DNA from: CAWEQO01 sp963811225
Lineage (GTDB): Bacteria; Chloroflexota; Anaerolineae; Anaerolineales; Anaerolineaceae
Reading direction: 5' to 3'
Length of the DNA stretch: 64,000 nt
Assembly: GCA_963811225.1 (NCBI GenBank)
Contig: CAWEQO010000011.1
Location: 62,001 to 126,000 of the forward strand
Shown: one piece after another, positions 1 to 8,297 of the stretch
Layout: the number at the start of each line of letters is the position of its first letter
Position numbering within the stretch: position 1 is the first letter of the stretch
The notes under the pieces: model-generated
Told to the model about the DNA's origin: nothing
The model's input: only the letters and a program-made list of their open reading frames with translations
Databases searched by the model: none
Program-made: the position numbers and the translations under genes

Positions 1-1144
1 TGGTGGAAGTCAGCGCCACGAACTGATTGGGGGTCAGCCGCCCGCTGCGCACCGCCTCGGTCCACAGAACCGGCAGGCGATCACCGACGGCGGGCAGGCC
101 GTTGGGGATCTTGGTGAAATCACCCTTGCCCAGTTCCTTGCCGGGGATCTGCACAGGCCGGCCTTCGTACAGGATCGGCTTCGTGCCATCGTAGAAGAAC
201 GGGCAGTGGTCGGTGCCGACCGTCTGGATGATGCCCTCTTCCAGGCCCTCCCACAGCCGGGCGTTATCGGCGGGGGTGCGCATGGGCGGCGAGCAGACCC
301 ATTTAGCCCCATCCGAGCGGCGCAGGTCGTCGATGGTGAAGAACAGGTACTGGGGGCAGGTCTCGCCCATAACCTTCAGGCCGTGCTCACGAGCATATTG
401 AAGCTGGTCGACCTCACCGGCGGCATTCATATGGACCACATACAGCGGCGCATCCGCCTGGGCAGCCAGAGCCGAGCTGCGCAGCACTGCCTCGACCGCG
501 CCCCAGGCCGGGCGGGTGAGCGCATGCCACTCAGGGGTGGTGTGACCGGCGGCCAGCGCCTCAGCTACCAGGATGTCGATCACGTCGCCGCCCTCGGCGT
601 GCAGCATGGTCAGCATGCCATGGTCGCGGGCGATACGCATGACCTGGAAAATGCCGCCGTCGTCGAGGCGCAGGCGGTTGTTATAGGCGGTAAAAACTTT
701 CAGGGTGGTGATGCCGCTGTCAACCAGACCGGGGATCTGGCGGGCCACGTCGGCGTCAAAGTGGGTGATGTTCATGTGGAAGCCGAAATCGATGGCGGCC
801 TTGTCGTCGGCGATGGCGTGCCATGCGTCCACGTTGGCTTGCAGCGGCTGCGGCTCTTGCGGGACAAAGTCCAATACGGTGGTGGTGCCGCCGAACGCTG
901 CGGCCTTGTGGCCGGTGTAATGATCGTCCGAGGAGATGGTGCCGAACATGGGCAGGGCGAAGTGAGTGTGCGGATCGACCCCACCCGGCAGCACCAGCTT
1001 GCCAGAGGCATCGATCACCTCGGCGTCCGGCGGGATGGCCAGGTCCGGCCCGATCTGTGCAATTTTCTCATCCTCCATCAGCAGGTCCGCCTCGAACGTT
1101 TCGGCGGCCGTCACCAATGTCCCTGAGCGGATTAAACGCAGCAT
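1..1144 (-). CDS. hydA: Dihydropyrimidinase / D-hydantoinase (3' end outside window)
   Basis: Cyclic amidohydrolase that opens the ring of dihydropyrimidines, hydantoins or related cyclic ureides in the cytoplasm. The 381 residues visible are the N-terminal four fifths of a family usually about 450-480 long. The metal-binding signature DPHTHF (His59, His61) follows PGGV. The lysine expected to be carbamylated lies in LKVFTAYNN, later histidines in MLHAEGGD and YVVHMN, and the catalytic aspartate in GTDHCPF. The start is the ATG at 1144, with GGAGG five bases upstream. It lies downstream of purine and ureide genes on the same strand, so a role in opening a purine-derived ring is plausible; the exact substrate cannot be read from sequence. 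An insertion sequence lies about 100 bp upstream and may separate it from the operon promoter. Confidence 0.9.
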   Translation of the reverse strand, partial: MLRLIRSGTLVTAAETFEADLLMEDEKIAQIGPDLAIPPDAEVIDASGKLVLPGGVDPHTHFALPMFGTISSDDHYTGHKAAAFGGTTTVLDFVPQEPQPLQANVDAWHAIADDKAAIDFGFHMNITHFDADVARQIPGLVDSGITTLKVFTAYNNRLRLDDGGIFQVMRIARDHGMLTMLHAEGGDVIDILVAEALAAGHTTPEWHALTRPAWGAVEAVLRSSALAAQADAPLYVVHMNAAGEVDQLQYAREHGLKVMGETCPQYLFFTIDDLRRSDGAKWVCSPPMRTPADNARLWEGLEEGIIQTVGTDHCPFFYDGTKPILYEGRPVQIPGKELGKGDFTKIPNGLPAVGDRLPVLWTEAVRSGRLTPNQFVALTST

Positions 1145-1238
1145 CGCTTACCTCCATCCACAAGAATTTCATAAACGTACGTCTAAATGTGGGTCTGCAC
1201 TAATTTTACCAGCATTGGAAGAAAAGAGAGGGCAGGGA

Positions 1239-1247
1239 ACAGTCAAA
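1239..1247. repeat. Target-site duplication, left copy
   Basis: The nine bases ACAGTCAAA directly abut the left inverted repeat of the insertion sequence and recur exactly at 2728-2736, directly outside the right inverted repeat. Confidence 0.9.
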
Positions 1248-1273
1248 GGGTGTAGCGCAAAAGTGTCGGTGTG

Positions 1274-2251
1274 TTAATTGAGGGAGAGACGCGACCAGGA
1301 AATGGCGAAACGATGGCTGTGCAACTCGCTGAGGGCGGCGAACATGGCTTGGGCGTTGTCGCGTTTCCAGCCCCGGCCTTGACGTTTCATACGGTGATGA
1401 ACCACGGTATTGATACCGCTTTCAACGGTGCCGCTGCCAATCGGATATCCCGCCTGGCGAAAGCGGGGATAATCCATTTTGTCTTGCCGGGCCTGGAAAT
1501 AGGCAGGCGATTGGCGGATATCATCAGCACAAACGATATGGGTCCAATCCAGCGCCTGTAACGCGACGATGACCCGCACCACTTGCCCATGCCAGAGCCG
1601 ATCGATATTGGTTTCTGCCCAATGTTTGGTGCGCGGCGTGCCTTCGCCAAAAGCGGCCTTGGCCACTTTCCATAAGCGTTGGTCGGCATGGCTCCAGTCG
1701 AGGATCTGAATCGCTTTGGGGAAGTTGGTGGCCGTAATCCGTTCGATCCACAGCGCACCGTCGTTGGCTGAACTCAAAGGACCCTGTCCAATCCTGCGCC
1801 GCAGCCCTTCCAGAAATTGGTGCTGACCCATGGTATCGGCATCCCATAGCCCAGCCTGATAACTGTGCCGTGCTAAGACAACCTCGGGTTCCGTCGTTTC
1901 GTCCATTGGCTTGGCGCGACCAGACCGTGGCGCTACCGCAGAAATCACGCTTAGTTTCACTTCTTTCCAGCCTTCCTCGCGCACCAGGATCATCCCGCCG
2001 TCCGTTGAGAGGTTGGCTGGGCCACTAATCGGATCGACCGCCGCCACCGTTTCCCGATCCGCGCGCGCCCCCTTTTGCGTTGGTGCAAACGTTGCCTGGG
2101 CTTCGACCACCCGTTGCTCCTCCACCTGCTCCCCCCAACCTTCGGTCAACCGCCGTAAGCTATCGCGTGACATGCTGCCCCCCACTGCTTCCTGATACGC
2201 CTCCGCCGCCAGTTCAAACGATTTGGCTTGTAATCCTTGGCGGGTCGCCAC
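1274..2251 (-). CDS. ISKra4-family transposase, catalytic part (ORF2)
   Basis: DDE-type transposase domain of about 325 residues. The motif order fits the ISKra4 family: first Asp in LSTDGGMI followed by EEGWKEVKL, second Asp in ILDWSHADQRLW, and the Glu in YPIGSGTVESG before a basic RMKRQGRGW segment. The listed start is an internal GTG. The open frame extends upstream to the run TTTTTCCCCCTGG near 2297-2310, where it meets the upstream ORF in a different frame, so the functional protein is probably an ORF1-ORF2 fusion made by ribosomal slippage. Alternatively the five-C run contains a one-base error. Confidence 0.85.
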   Translation of the reverse strand: MATRQGLQAKSFELAAEAYQEAVGGSMSRDSLRRLTEGWGEQVEEQRVVEAQATFAPTQKGARADRETVAAVDPISGPANLSTDGGMILVREEGWKEVKLSVISAVAPRSGRAKPMDETTEPEVVLARHSYQAGLWDADTMGQHQFLEGLRRRIGQGPLSSANDGALWIERITATNFPKAIQILDWSHADQRLWKVAKAAFGEGTPRTKHWAETNIDRLWHGQVVRVIVALQALDWTHIVCADDIRQSPAYFQARQDKMDYPRFRQAGYPIGSGTVESGINTVVHHRMKRQGRGWKRDNAQAMFAALSELHSHRFAISWSRLSLN

Positions 2252-2297
2252 CCGTGCGGCCCCTGCACTCCAATGATCCGTCCGCAGCCCTAATTTC

Positions 2298-2657
2298 TTA
2301 TCCAGGGGGAAAAAGCGTCGCCCCTTTACATTGCGGGCAGACGTAGTAAGCGCGTTCTAGCTCGCTTTCCCCTTCCAGTCCGTTAATCCCCCATTTTCGG
2401 TACCCCTCGAATTCCATCGCACTCCCACAACCTTCGCACTTAACCCCTTCCACCTGATACCCTGTATCCCGCCCATTCACCCAGATTGTCAGGCTTTCCC
2501 CCATGAATTCCCGCCGCTGTTTTCGCGCTTCTGCTTCGATTTCCTCAAAACTCGCTTCCGGGTGGCTATCGTACCATGCTTCCATTCCCTTAAATAAGGT
2601 TTCGGCTGCCTTCATAAATGCCGCTTGCCGTTTTTCTCGTGATTGTTTTCGGGTCAT
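2298..2657 (-). CDS. ISKra4-family transposase, N-terminal zinc-binding part (ORF1)
   Basis: A 119-residue protein with a charged N-terminus and two Cys pairs, CEGCG near residue 74 and CPQC near residue 109, likely forming a zinc ribbon of the transposase DNA-binding region. The frame ends at a TAA just after the T5C5 run. Dropping one base in that run would read through as ATLFPLDKKLGL into ORF2. Alone it would be a truncated, non-catalytic product. Confidence 0.8.
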   Translation of the reverse strand: MTRKQSREKRQAAFMKAAETLFKGMEAWYDSHPEASFEEIEAEARKQRREFMGESLTIWVNGRDTGYQVEGVKCEGCGSAMEFEGYRKWGINGLEGESELERAYYVCPQCKGATLFPPG

Positions 2658-2727
2658 CTGCTTCTCTTACTCCTTCCCCCCTCATTTTACCTGATCGCTT
2701 CTCCCCCGACACTTTTGCGCTACACCC

Positions 2728-2736
2728 ACAGTCAAA
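2728..2736. repeat. Target-site duplication, right copy
   Basis: Exact repeat of 1239-1247, directly after the right terminal repeat of the insertion sequence. Confidence 0.9.
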
Positions 2737-2747
2737 GCCACTTTGAC
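2731..2747. promoter_or_regulatory. Small palindrome overlapped by the IS target site
   Basis: GTCAAAG-CCA-CTTTGAC has perfect 7-bp arms around a 3-bp centre. It lies between the hypothetical gene at 2775 and the dihydropyrimidinase gene, and the element's target site covers its left arm. It could be an operator or a small transcript-end hairpin; nothing here decides between them. Confidence 0.4.
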
Positions 2748-2774
2748 CGTTCTCCGCTCGCCACTCTCTGCCGG

Positions 2775-3335
2775 CTATCTTTTCAGCTTGGTGAGATCCC
2801 CCAGCATCATCAGCAAGGCCGGGTCGAGTTCCATCTCCGGCAGGTCGCCGGCGTGATACTGCCCGGCGCGCATGGCCCGCTCCCGCAGCGAGCGCCACAG
2901 CACCTCGCGCTCCTCGGAGCGCACCACCAGGTCTTGCAGGGTTTCAGCGGCCTGCATCAGTTCGCCGGTGGTGTACAGAAAGGTCACCCTTCGCCACTTG
3001 CCCGCCTGGATGGGTTGGGGCAGGTACTGCAGCGGCCCAATCTGCACCTTATAGTATTCCTCACGCGCTCTCGGATGCTCCGGGTCATCACGGAACAGAT
3101 CCAGGCGGGTGGTCAGCTCGTGACCGCGCACCTCGGCGAAAGCCTCCACACACCAGCGATGGCCTTCACCAAAAGCAGACGTCTGGTAGAAGGCCAGACA
3201 GTCCACGTCGATCACTTTGGGGGCAGACTTGAGGGGGATGCGGTACCAGCCGAGCAGCCGGGCAATCTCTAAATCCCGGCGGTTGGGGAGAATGGCAAGC
3301 AGGATCAGGCTGGAAGAAGAAGGCAAAGGGCTCAT
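2775..3335 (-). CDS. Hypothetical protein, 186 residues
   Basis: I do not recognise a family. The protein appears soluble, with a hydrophobic start (SSSLILLAILPNRRDLEIARLLGWYRIP) that looks like a folded strand-helix unit rather than a signal peptide, because it contains charged residues. An acidic, aromatic middle includes EAFAEVRGHELTTRLDLF. A long helical C-terminus ends in MLGDLTKLKR. It lies 70 bp downstream of the PLP-enzyme gene on the same strand, separated by a strong hairpin, so it may be transcribed only in part with the operon. Reading-frame length and base composition match its neighbours, which supports a real gene. Confidence 0.6.
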   Translation of the reverse strand: MSPLPSSSSLILLAILPNRRDLEIARLLGWYRIPLKSAPKVIDVDCLAFYQTSAFGEGHRWCVEAFAEVRGHELTTRLDLFRDDPEHPRAREEYYKVQIGPLQYLPQPIQAGKWRRVTFLYTTGELMQAAETLQDLVVRSEEREVLWRSLRERAMRAGQYHAGDLPEMELDPALLMMLGDLTKLKR

Positions 3336-3359
3336 GGATGTTGCTCCTGCTATTCGGAA

Positions 3360-3397
3360 GATAAGAGGGGAACGACGGACGTCGTTCCCCTCTTATC
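3360..3397. terminator. Hairpin with 17-bp perfect arms after PLP-enzyme gene
   Basis: GATAAGAGGGGAACGAC, loop GGAC, then the exact complement. It lies just past the stop of the gene ending at 3406. No long T run follows on the minus strand, so it may act as an RNA-stabilising or attenuating hairpin rather than a full terminator. Confidence 0.6.
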
Positions 3398-3405
3398 CAA
3401 TTAAT

Positions 3406-4875
3406 CTATTTGTTCAGGCCAACGCGGTCGTTGAACTCCTTGATCTGCTCATCGATCTCGTCCACCTGGCCCTGAATATCGGTCCAGTAGTTCGGATCAT
3501 ACCACTGCTCATTAATCTCTTCGTAGGTCTTGCCCTGCTGCTCGACCCAGGTGTAGTACTTCAGGTTGTGCACCCGGCGGCGGTCGACGTACGTCAGCTC
3601 TTGCAGGTGATCGGTGGTCTCGCCCTGCAGGTCGGCTGCGAAGGCGGCGGCGGCGTCTAACTCGGTGAATTCACCGAACTGCTCGCGGTACTCATCGACG
3701 CGCGTGCCGTACAGCTCCATCGAGTCAGTCAGCACGGTCAGCACGACGTCTTCCTCACCCATCTCGTAGTACTTGGCGAACTTGATGGCCGAGAGGACGT
3801 TGGCGATGCCCGAGAAGCCGAGCAGATTCAGCTGGCAGACGACGTCCTCGGGGATGCCCTTGCTGGCCAGGTAGGCCTGACCGGCGGGCTCGTTGAACAG
3901 GCGCACGATGTTGACCACCGAGTTGTCGTCGATGGCGACCACCATGTCCGTATTCTTGACGTTGTGGATCCACGGCACGTGCTTGTCGCCGATGCCCTCG
4001 ATGCGGTGGGCGCCGAAGCCGTTCTCCAGCAGGGTCGGGCACTGCAGCGCTTCACTGGCGACGACTTTACTGGTCGGGAAGATCTGCTTCAAATAATCGC
4101 CGCAGCCGATGGTTCCAGCCGAGCCGGTGGTCAGAGCGACGCCGCGATAGGTATCGTTCGGGCCGAGCTCGCGCTCCAGCACTTCCTGCATGGCGTGTCC
4201 GGTGATCTCGTAGTGCCACAGGTAGTTGCCGAACTCTTCAAACTGGTTGAAGATCATCAGGTCCTGGCCCGATTTGCGCAGCTCCCAGCACTTGTCGAAG
4301 ATCTCTTTGACGTTCGACTCGCTGCCGGGCGTGGCGATCACCTCACCGGCGATCTGCGACAGCCAGCTGAAGCGCTCTTTGCTCATGCCTTCCGGCAGGA
4401 TGGCGATCGAATTGCAGGCGAGCAGGGCCGAGTCATAGGCGCCGCCGCGGCAGTAGTTGCCGGTGGAGGGCCAGACGGCCTTCTGAGTGGTCGGGTCAAA
4501 CTGGCCGGTGATCAAGCGTGGCACCAGGCAGCCAAACGCCGCACCGACTTTGTGCGCGCCGGTTGGGAACCACTTTCCGACCAGGGCGATGACGCGGGCT
4601 TTCGTGCCTGTCAAGCTGCTGGGCAGCTCAATGTAGTTGACGCCGTCATAGCCGCCGCCAAAAGCCTTCGGTTCATTCTTCCAGCTAATGCGGAACAGGT
4701 TACGGGGATCCACGTCCCACAAGCCGACATTGCTCAACTGTTCCTTCATGCTATCGGGCACCAACGCCGGGTCTTTCTGCTGGGCGAAAGTGGGGATTAC
4801 GATATTGCGCTCACGCGCTCGACGGACCGCGCGTTCCAGCCGGTCTTCGTACACGGATAAATCTATTTTTGCCAT
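3406..4875 (-). CDS. PLP-dependent enzyme of the TrpB/cysteine-synthase fold, unknown substrate
   Basis: A fold-type II pyridoxal-phosphate enzyme of 489 residues. The probable Schiff-base lysine is in FPTGAHKVGAAFG (about residue 108). A glycine-rich phosphate-binding loop appears as LTTGSAGTIGCGDYLKQ. It is longer than O-acetylserine sulfhydrylases or threonine dehydratases, with an extra C-terminal helical tail (ELTYVDRRRVHNLKYYTWVEQQ) rich in Tyr, Glu and Asp. In other bacteria, ureide clusters with a YgeW-type carbamoyltransferase carry a PLP lyase for 2,3-diaminopropionate (YgeX). This protein does not show the YgeX motifs I know, so a related beta-elimination role is only an inference from location. 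It starts 3 bp after the glycosyltransferase stop. Confidence 0.75.
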   Translation of the reverse strand: MAKIDLSVYEDRLERAVRRARERNIVIPTFAQQKDPALVPDSMKEQLSNVGLWDVDPRNLFRISWKNEPKAFGGGYDGVNYIELPSSLTGTKARVIALVGKWFPTGAHKVGAAFGCLVPRLITGQFDPTTQKAVWPSTGNYCRGGAYDSALLACNSIAILPEGMSKERFSWLSQIAGEVIATPGSESNVKEIFDKCWELRKSGQDLMIFNQFEEFGNYLWHYEITGHAMQEVLERELGPNDTYRGVALTTGSAGTIGCGDYLKQIFPTSKVVASEALQCPTLLENGFGAHRIEGIGDKHVPWIHNVKNTDMVVAIDDNSVVNIVRLFNEPAGQAYLASKGIPEDVVCQLNLLGFSGIANVLSAIKFAKYYEMGEEDVVLTVLTDSMELYGTRVDEYREQFGEFTELDAAAAFAADLQGETTDHLQELTYVDRRRVHNLKYYTWVEQQGKTYEEINEQWYDPNYWTDIQGQVDEIDEQIKEFNDRVGLNK

Positions 4876-4878
4876 ACC

Positions 4879-5895
4879 TTACCTCAACTCCTGTGGGTTT
4901 AATTGTACGTCTGTAGGAGCCTCGCTCAGGATATAGAGCGGGCGCCGCTTGACTTCATCATAAATTCGGCCTATGTATTCCCCCAGAATGCCGAGTGAAA
5001 TGAGTTGTACGCCGCCCAAAAACAGCACGGCGATCAATGTGGTCGCCTGACCGGAGAGCTGCTGCTCACCGACCAGACGCAAAATGATAACCACCGGGAT
5101 GGCAATGACGCTAATCCCGGCAGCGATAAAGCCTAAATAGGTGGCAAGCTGCAGCGGCAGGTACGAGAACCCGGTAATGGCGTTTAGGGCCAGCCGCAGC
5201 ATCTTGCGGAATGGGTACTTGGTCTCACCGGCGTAGCGCGCCGCCCGCTTGTATTCGACGCCAACCTGTTTGAAGCCAACCCAGGCCGACATGCCGCGCA
5301 GAAAACGGTGGCGTTCACGCATACTGTTGAGCACGTTGACCACCTTGCGGTCGATCAGGCGGAAGTCGCCAGTGTCCAGCGGGATGTTGACGTCGGTGAT
5401 GCGCGAGATCATGCGGTAGAAGAACGAGGCGGTGAAGGTCTTGAACCAGGTCTCACCTTCACGCTCGGCGCGCACCGCATAGACCACCTCAAAGCCCTGA
5501 CGCCACTTCTCGATCATCTCCAGGATCAGCTCGGGCGGGTCCTGCAAGTCGGCGTCGATGACAACCACGGCCTGGCCACGGCTGAAATCCAGCCCAGCGG
5601 TGACTGCGATCTGGTGGCCGAAGTTGCGGGCGAAGATCACCGGGCGAATGTGTTCGTCCTTCTGCGCCAGTGTGCGGATGATTTCGGTCGAGCCGTCGCG
5701 CGAGCCGTCGTCCACCAGGATCATCTCCCAGGGCTCGCCTGTCGAGTCCATCACCGCCGAAACGCGCCGGTACAACTCGGGCAGATTCTCTCGCTCGTTG
5801 AAAATCGGCGCGATAATCGTGAATACAGGCAGGTTCGGTTCCATATCGATCCCCACCGGGATTGCTTTTGTGTTCAATTCTTCTTTACTGTTCAT
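4879..5895 (-). CDS. Family 2 glycosyltransferase, polyprenyl-phosphate type
   Basis: A membrane-anchored transferase of 338 residues that probably moves a sugar from a nucleotide donor to polyprenyl phosphate. The GT2 core occupies residues about 25-240 with nucleotide-binding APIFNERENL, MILVDDGSRDGS and the DxD-type motif VIDADLQDPPE. Two transmembrane helices follow (about 245-275 and 285-310), ending in LGEYIGRIYDEVKRRP, typical of the GtrB/DPM1-like group. It lies inside a catabolic gene run without obvious functional relation, separated by 3 bp from the downstream PLP gene and 118 bp from the upstream one. Acceptor and sugar are unknown. Confidence 0.88.
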   Translation of the reverse strand: MNSKEELNTKAIPVGIDMEPNLPVFTIIAPIFNERENLPELYRRVSAVMDSTGEPWEMILVDDGSRDGSTEIIRTLAQKDEHIRPVIFARNFGHQIAVTAGLDFSRGQAVVVIDADLQDPPELILEMIEKWRQGFEVVYAVRAEREGETWFKTFTASFFYRMISRITDVNIPLDTGDFRLIDRKVVNVLNSMRERHRFLRGMSAWVGFKQVGVEYKRAARYAGETKYPFRKMLRLALNAITGFSYLPLQLATYLGFIAAGISVIAIPVVIILRLVGEQQLSGQATTLIAVLFLGGVQLISLGILGEYIGRIYDEVKRRPLYILSEAPTDVQLNPQELR

Positions 5896-6013
5896 GCTTC
5901 ATGCTTCTCGAAGACAGATTTTCTACAATAAGGCTGCAAACAAATTGTATTGTAGTTGATTTCAGCCCTACTCAGGGATGCTGCCCGATCCACGATCGAT
6001 TGCGCCGCTCGCC

Positions 6014-7267
6014 CTATTTCTTCTGCAAATAGGATTTGAGCGCGGCCATGCTCGGCTCGATTATCGGGGCTTCATGCGACGCCATCATGGCTGCGCGTAC
6101 GTCCTTCAACCCGCTGCCGGTGTTCAGCACCAGGATTGGATCCTCGGGCGTGACCAGCCCCTGCTCCAGCGCCTTGAGCATCCCGGCGTAAGAGGTTGCG
6201 CCGGCGGGTTCGGCAAAGATGCCTACCTTACCCAGCGCGGCGATGGCCTGCAGGATCTGCTCGTCTGGCACTGTGACGTAAGAGCCGCCGGTCTGCCTGG
6301 CTGCGCGTACAGCGCGCACGCCGTCGCGCGGCAAGTCAACCGAGATGCTGTCGGCGATGGTCTTGGCCGACACCGGCTGGATGTCTTCACTGTCGCGGAA
6401 GAAGGCGTTCGCCACTGCGGCCGAACCTTCCGACTGGACCCCGAACAGGCGCGGCATACGCTCCAGCCAGCCAAGCGCCTGCAAATCCTTGAATCCCTTG
6501 TGGATGCCGGAAATGATGTTACCGTCACCGACCGAGACGAACACCGCCAATGGGCGGCTGCGGTCTTCCATTTCGAGCAGCACCGTCTCCCAAATTTCCA
6601 GGGCGGCGGTCTTCTTGCCCTCCACCGTAAAGGGGTTATAGCCGGTGTTGCGGCAGTACCAGCCGAACTCCTGCGAGGCCTGGATGGTCAGATCGAAGGC
6701 ATCGTCGTAGGTGCCGTCCACCAGAATGACCTCAGCCCCATAGATCAGCAGCTGGGCCACCTTAGCCGGAGGCGCGCTCTTGGGCGCGAAGATCACCGCC
6801 GGCTGGCCGACCGCTGCCGCCATGCCCGCCAGGGCTGCGCCGGCATTGCCGGTCGAAGCGGTGACGATCACCTTGGCGCCGATCTGCTGGCCCCGCGCCA
6901 CCACAACCGCGCTGGCGCGGTCCTTGAAGGAGGCGGTTGGGTTGCGGCCCTCGTCTTTCACCCAAAAATTCTGCAGTCCCAGCTGCTGCTTGATCTGGGG
7001 AGGCGAATAGGTGGGCGTCCAACCGGCGGCGCGCAGGGTGGTGCCTTCCGCGCCGGGGTCCTCCACCGGAAGCAGGGGCAGGTAGCGCCACAGCGACTCT
7101 TCTGTCCGGGCGGTGATGTCTTCCACCCGGTACTTCTTGCAGATGGCTTCGTAATCCAGGACGATGTCTAAATTGCCGTGGTCCTGGGGGCAAATGTAGC
7201 CCATTTCTGTTTTTTCGAACTCTTTGCCGCAAATCGAGCAGCGATAACCGACGAAAGTTTCTGTCAT
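6014..7267 (-). CDS. Threonine-synthase-like PLP enzyme with N-terminal zinc ribbon
   Basis: A fold-type II PLP enzyme, 417 residues. The N-terminus has CSICGKEFEKTEMGYIC, a small zinc ribbon found in one group of threonine synthases. The PLP lysine lies in NPTASFKDRAS and the substrate/phosphate loops in ASTGNAGAALAG and VSVGDGNIISG. In biosynthesis such enzymes convert O-phosphohomoserine to threonine. Here the gene follows a nucleoside transporter by 19 bp and shares the operon with a second PLP enzyme, so a specialised lyase role in amino-acid or ureide breakdown is equally possible. No homoserine pathway gene is adjacent. I am sure of the family, not of the substrate. Confidence 0.82.
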   Translation of the reverse strand: MTETFVGYRCSICGKEFEKTEMGYICPQDHGNLDIVLDYEAICKKYRVEDITARTEESLWRYLPLLPVEDPGAEGTTLRAAGWTPTYSPPQIKQQLGLQNFWVKDEGRNPTASFKDRASAVVVARGQQIGAKVIVTASTGNAGAALAGMAAAVGQPAVIFAPKSAPPAKVAQLLIYGAEVILVDGTYDDAFDLTIQASQEFGWYCRNTGYNPFTVEGKKTAALEIWETVLLEMEDRSRPLAVFVSVGDGNIISGIHKGFKDLQALGWLERMPRLFGVQSEGSAAVANAFFRDSEDIQPVSAKTIADSISVDLPRDGVRAVRAARQTGGSYVTVPDEQILQAIAALGKVGIFAEPAGATSYAGMLKALEQGLVTPEDPILVLNTGSGLKDVRAAMMASHEAPIIEPSMAALKSYLQKK

Positions 7268-7286
7268 GATAGAGTATTACACCTTC

Positions 7287-8285
7287 TTATTCATTTTCGA
7301 ATGGCACGCCCAGCGAAGCTGGCGGCTGCGTTTGCAATGAACGTAAAATGCGCGTGACAGCTCGCCGGGTTGGAGCAGGCAAACTGGCAAGCGTGCGATC
7401 GACCCATTCGGCGTTGCCGATGTTGACCAGCAGCAGGGTCAGAATCATCAAGGGGAAGGGCGCCACTTGCAGCACCTGGCCCGGAATAGACGGCAGCACA
7501 GGCTGGATCACCAGACTAAGCCACTGCAGCAGTGCGAACAAGTAGGCCCCAAAAGCGGCCCGGATTGGGTTCCAACCGCCAAAGATCGTAATGGACAGGG
7601 CGATCCAGCCAATGCCGTCCAGGCCCGAGATGGTGCCTTTCCAGCCGGCTTTTACCCCTAAAGAGTAAATCGGGCCGGCCAGCCCAACCAGTGCGCCGCC
7701 CAAGATCGTGTACAGGTAGCGCAGCCGGTTCACGTTGGCGCCGCGAACGAAGGATGCCGCCGGGCGCTCACCAATGCCGCGCAGGATTAATCCCAGGCGC
7801 GTCTTATAAACATACACCCAGGCAGCAACGATCATCACGAAGCTGAGGTAGGTCATCAAGTCGGAACGGAAGAATACCGGCCCGATCACCGGGATTTTCG
7901 ACAGGCCGGGGATCACCCAAGCGGGCAGGGCCGGCCCCTGGATGCTGGTATAGGGTTTCCCCAAAAAGTAGGCCAGGTTCAGCGTGGTCAGCGTGAGCAC
8001 AAAACCGACCGCCACCTGAGATTGGCGCAGGGTGATGCTGCTAAACGCCACAATCCAGGCGACAAATGCGCCCACAGCCATCCCGGCTAAATAGCCCACG
8101 ATCAGACTGTTCGTCTCAACCGCCGCCGCAAACCCAACCATCGCCGCTAGAACGATGGTGCCGTTCAGCGAGAGGTTAATGACCCCGGCGCGTTCCGTAA
8201 AGGTCTCGCCGATTACGGCAAAGATCACCGGGGCAGCGGAAACCAGTACAAATGCCAGTCCAACGAGGATCTCATCGAAATTCAT
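7287..8285 (-). CDS. ABC importer permease, nucleoside/purine type (second permease)
   Basis: Inner-membrane permease of the branched-chain/ribose superfamily, 332 residues with about 8-10 hydrophobic helices. The family signature FTERAGVINLSLNGTIVLAAM follows the first helix, and RGIGERPAASFVRGANVNRLRYL is the cytoplasmic coupling region. This matches the YufQ/NupQ-type permeases that pair with a BMP-family lipoprotein. The ATG at 8285 follows AGAGGAAAGAG. It is 12 bp after the first permease gene and 19 bp before the threonine-synthase-like gene. Probable substrate: a purine nucleoside or base. Confidence 0.9.
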   Translation of the reverse strand: MNFDEILVGLAFVLVSAAPVIFAVIGETFTERAGVINLSLNGTIVLAAMVGFAAAVETNSLIVGYLAGMAVGAFVAWIVAFSSITLRQSQVAVGFVLTLTTLNLAYFLGKPYTSIQGPALPAWVIPGLSKIPVIGPVFFRSDLMTYLSFVMIVAAWVYVYKTRLGLILRGIGERPAASFVRGANVNRLRYLYTILGGALVGLAGPIYSLGVKAGWKGTISGLDGIGWIALSITIFGGWNPIRAAFGAYLFALLQWLSLVIQPVLPSIPGQVLQVAPFPLMILTLLLVNIGNAEWVDRTLASLPAPTRRAVTRILRSLQTQPPASLGVPFENE

Positions 8286-8297
8286 AATCTCTTTCCT

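Larger units (their letters stand above)
1248..2727 (-). mobile_element. ISKra4-like insertion sequence, 1480 bp, complete
   Basis: Both ends carry the same terminal inverted repeat of about 22 bp (GGGTGTAGCGCAAAAGTGTC at the left, its exact complement at the right), flanked by a perfect 9-bp direct repeat. The element contains two overlapping-frame transposase genes on the minus strand. Intact ends and an exact target duplication point to a recent insertion. It lies between the dihydropyrimidinase gene and the hypothetical gene at 2775, in the same orientation as the surrounding operon. The family call rests on transposase motifs, not on a database search. Confidence 0.9.

Noticed and set aside
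206..1126. A 306-codon plus-strand frame
   Set aside because: It is antisense to the clear dihydropyrimidinase gene.
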